Assembly (NCBI GenBank): GCA_009783395.1
Contig: WRHA01000348.1
Coordinates: 1 to 10,743 of the forward strand
DNA length: 10,743 nucleotides
Direction: 5' to 3'
Source of the DNA: Defluviitaleaceae bacterium
Lineage (GTDB): Bacteria; Bacillota; Clostridia; Lachnospirales; WQUN01
Under the pieces are notes generated by a model. It worked only from the letters and a program-made list of their open reading frames with translations, had not been told where the DNA came from and did not search any database. The translations under genes and the position numbers were made by a program. Of this stretch, positions 1 through 6,361 are shown piece by piece; position 1 is the stretch's first letter, and the number at the start of each line of letters is the position of its first letter.

Positions 1-2
1 CG

Positions 3-77
3 CCGGTTCCCACAGAGGTGATTATTGCCGGGGAAATTTATCCCGTAGAAAAAGGAAGCTATATTTTTATTGCATGA
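3..77 (+). CDS. 3' end of an unidentified gene (partial)
   Basis: The frame starting at base 3 is open from the window edge and ends with TGA at 75-77. It gives 24 residues ending EKGSYIFIA, with a protein-like composition; the other two frames are less convincing. The gene lies 54 bp upstream of the next reading frame on the same strand with no terminator between them, so the two may be co-transcribed. Too little is visible to name a family. The short hydrophobic, beta-like tail gives no function. Confidence 0.45.
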   Translation, partial: PVPTEVIIAGEIYPVEKGSYIFIA

Positions 78-131
78 TCGCGTGAAGAAACGTATTATAC
101 TCGAGAGGAGAAATACACAGGAGGATCAAAA

Positions 132-410
132 ATGGAAAAAACATCAGATACAAGGCAAATTCGTTGCCCAAAATGCAAGGAATTTTATGAGTTTTTCATC
201 GGGCCGCCAAGGGCCTGTCCGGATTGTATGGCGAAGCGCGAAGCGCAAATTGAACATGTTCGTAAGCTGATTCGCGGAAATCGCGGCATAACCGTAATGG
301 AGCTTCAGCGGCAAACAGGCGTGCCGACAAGTTTTATTATGAAAATGCTGGAGGATGGCGAAGTCGAAAAATTTAGTGAAAATGTTTCATTCAACGGAAA
401 AATATTGTAA
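132..410 (+). CDS. Small zinc-ribbon/HTH protein, YvyF-like (flagellar operon protein family)
   Basis: This is a 92-residue protein. The N-terminus carries two CxxC pairs (Cys12/15 in CPKC and Cys29/32 in CPDC), the form of a small zinc ribbon. Residues about 38-76 form a helical segment (the IRGNRGITVMELQRQTGV region) that looks like a winged or MerR-like helix-turn-helix. This order matches the YvyF/TIGR03826 proteins found beside flgM in motile Bacilli and Clostridia, but those are usually nearer 140 residues, so this is a short version. The start is fixed by AGGAGG at 119-124, seven bases before the ATG. No flagellar gene is visible, and the next gene downstream is spmA, so a role in motility cannot be claimed. 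A small DNA- or protein-binding regulator is the safest description; the family link is from motif memory. Confidence 0.7.
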   Translation: MEKTSDTRQIRCPKCKEFYEFFIGPPRACPDCMAKREAQIEHVRKLIRGNRGITVMELQRQTGVPTSFIMKMLEDGEVEKFSENVSFNGKIL

Positions 411-420
411 TAATTTTTAA

Positions 421-452
421 CGCTTCCTCTTATAAATAAATCAGAGGAGGCG
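421..452 (+). promoter_or_regulatory. RNA hairpin burying the spmA ribosome binding site
   Basis: Bases 421-430 (CGCTTCCTCT) pair with 443-452 (AGAGGAGGCG) in a 10-bp stem containing one G-U pair and a 12-base A/U-rich loop. The right arm contains the whole Shine-Dalgarno sequence of spmA (AGAGGAGG, 443-450), whose ATG is at 461. There is no U tract after the stem, so it is not an intrinsic terminator. The upstream stop codon is at 408-410, so a ribosome finishing that gene would reach into the left arm and could open the stem. This would couple translation of the two genes. The pairing is directly visible; the regulatory role is inferred. Confidence 0.5.
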
Positions 453-460
453 AATTACAT

Positions 461-1045
461 ATGTTAAACAATCTATGGGGCGGGATGATTCTGCTTGCAA
501 TTGTCATCGCGCTTTTAACCGGCAACATATCGGAGCTAACAAACGCGACAATCGAGTCCGCTCGCGACGCAATAACTTTATGTATCACAATGCTGGGCAT
601 AATGTCGATGTGGGCAGGCCTTATGGCCGTAGCCGAAAAAGCGGGCCTTGTTCAAGCCCTTGCGCGACGCGCAAGGCCTATTCTCCGCTGGCTTTTTCCC
701 GACCTCGGGCGTAATCACCCCGCCCACGAACCCATCGCGACAAATTTCATAGCAAACATCTTGGGCCTAGGCTGGGCCGCAACCCCAAGCGGCTTGCGCG
801 CCATGAAGGTTCTCCAAGAAGAGAACCCCAAAAAAAATACCGCGACACGCGCAATGCGCATGTTCATGGTAATAAACATGTCCAGCCTTCAGCTCGTAAC
901 AATATCTGTCGTTGCCTATCGAATGCAATACGGCTCGGCAAACCCATCCGAAATAATCGGCCCCGGACTCATCGTAACCTCAATAACAACCGTTGTTGCC
1001 GTTGCTTTTTGCAAAATAATGGATGGGTTTGAAGGCGAGGGGTAA
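461..1045 (+). CDS. spmA: Spore maturation protein A (SpmA), nucleoside-recognition/Gate-domain membrane protein
   Basis: This is a 194-residue membrane protein, close to the usual SpmA length of just under 200. Hydrophobic segments lie at about 5-20, 37-59, 131-153 and 163-185. The central NFIANILGLGWAATPSGLRA block (about 95-114) is the characteristic Gate-domain signature with paired Asn and Gly-rich turns. In Bacillus, SpmA and SpmB act together in the forespore to dehydrate the spore core. The start is supported by AGAGGAGG at 443-450. SpmB normally follows immediately, but here the next gene lies on the opposite strand and ends only 4 bp away, so no spmB is adjacent downstream. I see no terminator after the stop codon. 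Gate-domain proteins also occur in non-sporulating bacteria, so a sporulation role is likely but not proven. Confidence 0.85.
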   Translation: MLNNLWGGMILLAIVIALLTGNISELTNATIESARDAITLCITMLGIMSMWAGLMAVAEKAGLVQALARRARPILRWLFPDLGRNHPAHEPIATNFIANILGLGWAATPSGLRAMKVLQEENPKKNTATRAMRMFMVINMSSLQLVTISVVAYRMQYGSANPSEIIGPGLIVTSITTVVAVAFCKIMDGFEGEG

Positions 1046-1049
1046 CCTC

Positions 1050-2501
1050 TTACTCGGCCCTAACCCGCGTGCCTTGGGTTATGTCCCGATTGTTTGCGTC
1101 ATTTATTACAAAATCGCCTTCGGAAAGCCCGGATATAATAACCGTTTCCGTGCGAAGCTCCTTGCCTGTTTCTACGGCGCGAGCTTCTGCCGTGCCGTCG
1201 CTTCCTGATACAACCCATACCATGTCTGTGGCGTTTTGGCGAAAAATAGCCGTTCGCGGAACGGTAATCATGTTTTCCTCGCGATAAATATAAAATGTGA
1301 CATCCATGCCGTAGCCTATCCCGAAATTTACGCCGTCGGGCGCGTCGGGTGAAATTTGCACACTAACCTTGCGCTCCTCCACGCCGAGCGCGGTAAAGCG
1401 AACAACGGCCGATTCGCCGATTTCTGTTATGTTTCCCGGGAAATACACATCCCCTGCACGTTGCCTGAGCGTTAATCCGACCGAATCACCCACAGCAAGA
1501 CTGCTTACATCCTGAGTGGATACATATACCTCAATAAATTGCCCGCCCGCCACGGTAATTTCTGCAACCGGTGCCGCCGCGCTTATAAAATTTGTGTTTT
1601 GTGCGTGTAATGCGGTGATTATTCCGTCAATCGGCGCGGTGACAACCGCGTTTTTTATTTCATGCTCAAGTCGTGCGATATTGGCTTGCTCGACGGAGAT
1701 TAGGGCTTCGAAATTTGTGCGTGCGGCAGTTGCGTTGTCGGTTGCAAGTTGGCGCGTGATGCCGTCGATTTGCGCTTCGAGGGATGCGCGGATGCCTTCG
1801 AAATGCTCCGCGCTGTTTTGCGCCGACCCTGCCGCAATTACAGCCATTTGCCCGCGAGCCGCTTCAAGTGCCGATTCCGCCGCAAGTACGGCCGTTTGTG
1901 CGGCTTCATATTCCACACGCGCAAAAACCCCTGCGGCATATAAAATGCTGATGCGTGCGTAATTTTCGCTTGCCTGAACGAGGCCGTTGTAGTGTTGGTC
2001 GACCAAAATTTGCTGTACGCGAAGCTGTTCTTCCAGAGACTCTCGGTGGCTTGCGAAGCCGCGATATGCCTCGGCGGCTTGCGCGTTAATCGCCAGCAAT
2101 TCTCCCTGCAAGCTTCTTCGTGTTGTTTCAAGGGTTTGACGAGCGTTTGCATCCTCTGCATCGACATTTGCAAGCTGTGCCTCAAGCCCGCGAATGCCGC
2201 TTTGCACCTGCGTAAGCTGTAATTCCGGCGCGGTTGTGTCGACGCGAAGGATTGCATCACCGACTGTTACGCCCTGCCCCTCGCTAACGTACAACCCGCT
2301 AAGCTCGCCCTGCGCCGCCGAGAAAACAAGCATCACATTATCCGCGACAACGACGCCCTGCTCCATAAAACCAAGCACGGCGGTTTGGCGTCGCACCTCT
2401 GTCATGCGCACTTCCAGCGGTTGCAGTGCGTAAAACACACCACCCGCGATGGACGCCAAAACAACGATTGCGATAATTGCATACTTAATAGGCTTTTTCA
2501 T
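1050..2501 (-). CDS. HlyD/MacA-type efflux adaptor (membrane fusion protein)
   Basis: This 483-residue protein has one N-terminal membrane anchor (about 7-26, after a KKPIK start), so most of it would lie outside the membrane. Residues 55-92 form the first half of a lipoyl/barrel-sandwich domain (QGVTVGDAILRVDT). A long Ala/Gln/Glu-rich coiled coil follows at about 95-285. The second lipoyl half is at 285-318 (VVTAPIDGIITALHA), a beta-barrel at about 320-405, and a membrane-proximal domain beginning ITVPRTAIF at 411. It would couple the upstream ABC permease to substrate capture or release. SD GGAGGG at 2508-2513 sits six bases before the ATG. It is the last gene of the TetR-ABC cassette, 29 bp after the permease. 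The very long coiled coil resembles adaptors that reach a TolC channel, yet no outer-membrane partner is visible and the host looks monoderm. Confidence 0.85.
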   Translation of the reverse strand: MKKPIKYAIIAIVVLASIAGGVFYALQPLEVRMTEVRRQTAVLGFMEQGVVVADNVMLVFSAAQGELSGLYVSEGQGVTVGDAILRVDTTAPELQLTQVQSGIRGLEAQLANVDAEDANARQTLETTRRSLQGELLAINAQAAEAYRGFASHRESLEEQLRVQQILVDQHYNGLVQASENYARISILYAAGVFARVEYEAAQTAVLAAESALEAARGQMAVIAAGSAQNSAEHFEGIRASLEAQIDGITRQLATDNATAARTNFEALISVEQANIARLEHEIKNAVVTAPIDGIITALHAQNTNFISAAAPVAEITVAGGQFIEVYVSTQDVSSLAVGDSVGLTLRQRAGDVYFPGNITEIGESAVVRFTALGVEERKVSVQISPDAPDGVNFGIGYGMDVTFYIYREENMITVPRTAIFRQNATDMVWVVSGSDGTAEARAVETGKELRTETVIISGLSEGDFVINDANNRDITQGTRVRAE

Positions 2502-2530
2502 AAAAATCCCTCCATGAATTTTTTTTTGAA

Positions 2531-4879
2531 TCAGAATTCTTTCAAAACCTCAACCATGTCAAATTTCGCAATCTTGCGCTTTGCCGACCAATTCGACAAA
2601 ATAATTGCGGCAGAACATCCGACAACGCCCGTGATATATCCGATAAGCGGCAGTGACGTCGGCATACTGAAAATATCGGTGTCGTTCGCGCTGTTTATCC
2701 CCGCGATAAGCAGTGACGCAAACGGCGCACCAAGCACCATCCCAACTACGCTCAAGGTCCAATACTCAAAGCGCATAATTTCGCAAACCTCGTCGGTCGT
2801 AAGCCCAACAACGCGCAGTGTTGCATATTCGCGCTTGCGCTCGGAAAGCGAAATCGTGGCAGTGTTATAGATTATTGCAAACGCCACCGCCGCGCCCATT
2901 ATATTTAGAACCACGTAAAGGCTTGTGTACGGATCCATCATCTCGAAATATTTTCGCAATGTCGTGTCCTTGTCCTCGATTGACGCAGTGTAGCGGCTGT
3001 CGCGAAAATAATCTGTTACATAGGGCAAATTATCCGTGTTAAAGATAATCGCGGTTACAACGGCGGGCTGATTAAACAACGCCGCAAGCGCGGAAAGTTC
3101 CATATACGCGCCGCTTCCCATTGCCTGTTCTATTACGCGAACAACAGGAATATTTATACCGCCTCCGATAAGAAGCGGCGATTCAAGATACAAAATATCT
3201 CCCGCCGATGCGTTAAGAGCATCCGCGAGGGCGTTTGTGATAATAAGTCCGTCGGTGGGAGGCGCGTGAATTGTGCGATGTGTTGTGTCGAAGATATTAT
3301 AAAGTTGGGCATCCCACGGTACGCCCGTGATTGACGCGCCGGTTTGAATATGCCGATTTGACAAGCTTACGGGCATTTGCAAAATCCCCTCCGCGAGGGT
3401 TATGTGCCTCACGCCATGCGCCGCTTCAACGGCGCGATCGTACGCAAGGGGATGCGTAAGCGTCACGCGAACGTTATAAAGACGCTGGTCGACAAACTGC
3501 GAATAAATCATCCCGTCAACCATATGCTCCATGCTTCCGAACACAACCAAAAGCGAAAACGAAAACGTTACACCAAGTACAACAAACCCCGAACGCACGG
3601 GATTTCTTAAAATTCCCCTAAGCGACATCTGCCCGCGAGAGGTTAGAATAAATTTCAGCGGTTTGATTTTTCCGATCCAATCGCGCTTAATCGGTTTTGG
3701 GCTTTCCGGACGCATTGCATCGGCCGGGCTCAGCTTAACAACACGCATCGCGCCCATGAGCGAGCCAAAAACCCCGGTTCCCAGCGCGGTCGAAATCGCG
3801 ATTACAAAATACATCGGGCTTAATGGTTGAACCAATTCCGGCAGAAGAAAGAATTCCAAAAACATCTGTAAATACACGCCGGACATTGCTGCGCCCAGCC
3901 CGAATCCGATTAATCCGCCAAGCGACCCGACGATTATCCCGTAACAGACATAGTGGAACACCACCGTGCCGTTCGAATAACCCAGTGCCTTCAACGTGCC
4001 GATTTGTGTGCGCTCCTGCTCGATAATCCGCTTCATCATCAAGTACAACACAACCGCCGCCATAAACATAAACACAAGCGGCATCGAAGTAGCCATCCCC
4101 TGCATCGACGACGTTTGCATATCGACCAAGGAATAGCTTAGCGTATCTTCGCGAGCGGTAATTGAAATCAGACCGTATGGCTGTAACGCGTCCTCGATAA
4201 TTAGTCGAATGTCGTCAAATTCGTATCCGTCATAAAGGCTGAACAGCAAATCGTTCGCAATGCCGTGTCGCCCGGTGATATTCCCCATTGCCTCCGCAGT
4301 GATATAGGCTATGCCGAAGGCCTCGTTGTCGGGTAAAATGTCGGTGAAGCTCGGCGCGATGTATACATATTCCGGCGTCAGGAACGAGCCGGTCAATTCA
4401 AATTCGAAAATTCGCCCCTGCACAATCAGCGTAACGACGTCGCCCGCTTCAAGCCCGTTTGTCGCCATAAACATGTAGTTTACGGCGATGTCGTTGGAAT
4501 ACCGAGGTGCAAAACCCGTCATTTGAAAATTATTAAGCCGCGTCTCTTCTGCCGGATCGAATGAAATTATGCGCAGGCTGATTATTTCGTCGCTATCATA
4601 CAGCTCGGCGCGAACTTCCATTTTTGTGCGTGCGGTAACATCGGAAATGCCGGGGATATCGCGCAGTCGTTCGGCGTCGCTGTGCGAAATCGCGCCGACG
4701 CTTGCATAAACATGCGCCAAGCGATACTCGTCGTAAAAATTCAGCTTCGCACGCTCAAGCCCGTCGGATGCCGCACCCAAAGCCGTCCGCATTAAAATTC
4801 CCACGGAAATCAGAAAAATGCAGGCGATGTATGCGCGTTTGTTTTTCCACATAGAGCGGTAAACTTTTTTATAAAGCAC
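2531..4879 (-). CDS. ABC transporter permease, FtsX/MacB family (two-module, 782 residues)
   Basis: The protein has two FtsX-type modules. A membrane helix at about 16-36 is followed by a large extracellular domain (40-260), then helices at about 265-284, 305-334 and 356-378. The second module begins with a helix at 430-450, has an extracellular domain at 455-650, and ends with helices at 652-676, 708-728 and 742-762. Each module has the cytoplasmic coupling segment typical of the family: ERTQIGTLKALGYS near 289-302 and ERKREYATLRVVGLT near 680-694. The start codon is GTG (4877-4879). A strong SD, GGAGGTGA at 4886-4893, lies six bases upstream and directly abuts the stop codon of the ATPase gene, so translation is probably coupled. 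Substrate cannot be read from sequence; relatives export peptides, lipoproteins or amphipathic drugs, or act mechanically. Confidence 0.9.
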   Translation of the reverse strand: MLYKKVYRSMWKNKRAYIACIFLISVGILMRTALGAASDGLERAKLNFYDEYRLAHVYASVGAISHSDAERLRDIPGISDVTARTKMEVRAELYDSDEIISLRIISFDPAEETRLNNFQMTGFAPRYSNDIAVNYMFMATNGLEAGDVVTLIVQGRIFEFELTGSFLTPEYVYIAPSFTDILPDNEAFGIAYITAEAMGNITGRHGIANDLLFSLYDGYEFDDIRLIIEDALQPYGLISITAREDTLSYSLVDMQTSSMQGMATSMPLVFMFMAAVVLYLMMKRIIEQERTQIGTLKALGYSNGTVVFHYVCYGIIVGSLGGLIGFGLGAAMSGVYLQMFLEFFLLPELVQPLSPMYFVIAISTALGTGVFGSLMGAMRVVKLSPADAMRPESPKPIKRDWIGKIKPLKFILTSRGQMSLRGILRNPVRSGFVVLGVTFSFSLLVVFGSMEHMVDGMIYSQFVDQRLYNVRVTLTHPLAYDRAVEAAHGVRHITLAEGILQMPVSLSNRHIQTGASITGVPWDAQLYNIFDTTHRTIHAPPTDGLIITNALADALNASAGDILYLESPLLIGGGINIPVVRVIEQAMGSGAYMELSALAALFNQPAVVTAIIFNTDNLPYVTDYFRDSRYTASIEDKDTTLRKYFEMMDPYTSLYVVLNIMGAAVAFAIIYNTATISLSERKREYATLRVVGLTTDEVCEIMRFEYWTLSVVGMVLGAPFASLLIAGINSANDTDIFSMPTSLPLIGYITGVVGCSAAIILSNWSAKRKIAKFDMVEVLKEF

Positions 4880-4893
4880 GGGATGTCACCTCC

Positions 4894-5598
4894 CTACCAG
4901 CTTATATCCTCGGGGGAAATCGGGTTTTCTACAATGTCGATTTTATCGATCAGGCCGTCCTTGATATGAAACACTCGGTCGCCCATTTCTCCGATTTGCG
5001 CGTTGTGCGTGATTATCACAACGGTTTTTTTGTACTTTTCGTTAAAATCCTTGAGCAGACGCAAAACCTGAATGCCTGTTGTGTGATCCAGCGCACCGGT
5101 CGGTTCGTCGCACAGTAACAGAAAAGGATTTTTCGTAATTGCGCGGGCTATTGCGATGCGCTGTTGTTGCCCGCCCGAAAGCTGTGTCGGAAAAGAGCTT
5201 CCGCGGTCGCCCAGTCCAATAGCCTCAAGAAGCTCTTGCGGGGGAATCGGATCGGATGAAAGCTCTGCCGCGAGAACAATATTTTCGTAAGCCGTAAGAT
5301 TTGGGATCAAATTGTAGAACTGAAAAACGAAACCGACTGCGGAACGCCGATATTTTGAAAATTCGCGTTCGTTCGCACGTGCAATATCCTTGCCGCCTAC
5401 CACGACCGAGCCGCTTGTTGCCCTGTCGATGCCGCCGATTATATTTAGAATTGTGCTTTTGCCACTGCCGCTCGGCCCGAGAACGACGACAAATTCGCCC
5501 TCATAAAGCTCGAAATCCACACCGCGCAGAGCGTTTACCGTAACCTCGCCCATGATGTAATCCTTTGTCAGTCCCGTTACACTCATTATGCTAGACAT
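4894..5598 (-). CDS. ABC transporter ATP-binding protein (LolD/MacB type)
   Basis: This 234-residue cytoplasmic ATPase has every motif of the family. Walker A is GPSGSGKS (41-48), the Q-loop is at Gln93 ([11 protein letters not shown]), the signature is LSGGQQQR (140-147), Walker B is LLLCDEP (160-166, catalytic Glu165), the D-loop is GALD (168-171) and the switch His is 198 (ITHN). The order, size and [14 protein letters not shown] segment are typical of ATPases that pair with FtsX-type permeases. The ATG at 5596-5598 lies inside the end of the tetR gene, giving an 8-bp overlap, and follows a G-rich ribosome binding site (AGGGGG, 5605-5610). It powers the permease encoded 14 bp downstream. 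Nothing looks broken. Confidence 0.95.
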   Translation of the reverse strand: MSSIMSVTGLTKDYIMGEVTVNALRGVDFELYEGEFVVVLGPSGSGKSTILNIIGGIDRATSGSVVVGGKDIARANEREFSKYRRSAVGFVFQFYNLIPNLTAYENIVLAAELSSDPIPPQELLEAIGLGDRGSSFPTQLSGGQQQRIAIARAITKNPFLLLCDEPTGALDHTTGIQVLRLLKDFNEKYKKTVVIITHNAQIGEMGDRVFHIKDGLIDKIDIVENPISPEDISW

Positions 5599-6217
5599 TT
5601 GCGCCCCCCTTCAGCCCATGCTTCAAAAGCTCGAGCATTTCTTCAACGTATTCGCGCAGCTCATCCTGAGGCATTTGTGTTAAATCCTCGTATTTAGCCA
5701 TCCAGCGCATTTTAAACCGCTCGGTTACGGCAACAAAATATTCCATTAAAACATCGTTTGAGATGTCGTTGCGAATCAAGCCCTTGTCTTTGCTGTTTTG
5801 AATCAGTTGCAAAATGTGTTCCTCACTTTTTTTGTACATTTCAACAAAGGATGGGCGCATCATATCGGGATGGCGAGTAAGTTCCTGCATAAAAAGCACC
5901 AACTCGCGCTCGTCGCTTAAAATTTCCGAATTTGCAAGGCGTTCGTCGTAATATTCAAATATATCCATGTTTGTAACATCGGGACGCAGATCAATTTTTT
6001 TCATAAAAACATCAAAGCCCCACTGCGCACAATACATAAAAAGCTCGCTTTTGTCGGCAAAATATTGATAAATACTGCCCGTTGCCACATGTGCATTTTT
6101 TGCAATATCACAAATTTTCGCACGCTCGAAACCGTGTTCAACAAATTCGCGAATCGCCGACCGCATGATTCCTTCCTGCTTCTCGTCACGCAAGCGGAAA
6201 AAGGTTTCCTTTGGCAT
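5591..6217 (-). CDS. TetR-family transcriptional regulator of the ABC efflux cassette
   Basis: The protein is 208 residues, with a TetR N-terminal DNA-binding domain (IMRSAIREFVEHGFERAKIC, then DIAKNAHVATGSIYQYFADK) in the first 55 or so residues. The rest is an all-helical ligand-binding domain. I chose the ATG at 6217 because AAAGGTG (6227-6233) lies nine bases upstream. The ATG at 6241, in the same frame and eight codons earlier, has only an A-rich run before it and no Shine-Dalgarno. The gene is first in the efflux operon and overlaps the ATPase gene by 8 bp. A perfect palindrome over its promoter is the obvious operator, so it probably represses itself and the transporter until a ligand binds. 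The ligand is unknown; pairing with an exporter suggests it is, or resembles, the exported compound. Confidence 0.9.
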   Translation of the reverse strand: MPKETFFRLRDEKQEGIMRSAIREFVEHGFERAKICDIAKNAHVATGSIYQYFADKSELFMYCAQWGFDVFMKKIDLRPDVTNMDIFEYYDERLANSEILSDERELVLFMQELTRHPDMMRPSFVEMYKKSEEHILQLIQNSKDKGLIRNDISNDVLMEYFVAVTERFKMRWMAKYEDLTQMPQDELREYVEEMLELLKHGLKGGANV

Positions 6218-6282
6218 TTTGTCACACACCTTTCGGGTCATACTTTTTTTGAGGTCGCCTGATAAATGAAAGCTCGTTCACA

Positions 6283-6324
6283 AAAATGAACCGTGATTCA
6301 ATTGTATGAATCACGGTTCATTTT
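6283..6324. promoter_or_regulatory. 42-bp perfect palindrome, likely TetR operator
   Basis: Bases 6283-6300 (AAAATGAACCGTGATTCA) are the exact reverse complement of 6307-6324, leaving a 6-base centre (ATTGTA, 6301-6306). Perfect 18-bp arms are rare by chance. The site covers the tetR promoter, with the -10 hexamer in its centre, which is the classic arrangement for an autoregulating TetR repressor. TetR-family sites are often shorter, so this could bind two dimers. A secondary reading is that the same palindrome, transcribed from the GH9 gene upstream, folds into an A/U-flanked hairpin and works as a terminator. Confidence 0.8.
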
Positions 6325-6329
6325 GTCAA
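6301..6329 (-). promoter_or_regulatory. Sigma-A type promoter of the tetR-ABC operon
   Basis: Read on the minus strand, TTGACA (6329-6324) is followed after exactly 17 bases by TACAAT (6306-6301). That is a perfect -35 and a 5/6 -10 at optimal spacing. Transcription would start near 6294, giving an untranslated leader of about 77 bases before the chosen ATG at 6217. The last base of the -35, the whole spacer and the -10 lie inside the palindrome, so a bound repressor would directly block RNA polymerase. Confidence 0.8.
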
Positions 6330-6361
6330 GTGCGTTTTATAAAAATTTTTTACGAATTTTT

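Noticed and set aside
96..101. TATACT as a possible -10 for the YvyF-like gene
   Set aside because: No matching -35 stands 16-18 bases upstream, and the gene is close enough to the preceding one to share its transcript.
658..676. Perfect 8-bp inverted repeat (CCTTGCGC, 3-base loop) inside spmA
   Set aside because: It lies in the coding sequence for the ALARRAR segment, has no U tract, and is explained by repeated GCG/CGC Ala and Arg codons.
6218..6241. Upstream ATG extending TetR by eight residues
   Set aside because: No Shine-Dalgarno precedes it, whereas AAAGGTG fits the ATG at 6217, and TetR proteins commonly start a few residues before the helix-turn-helix domain.
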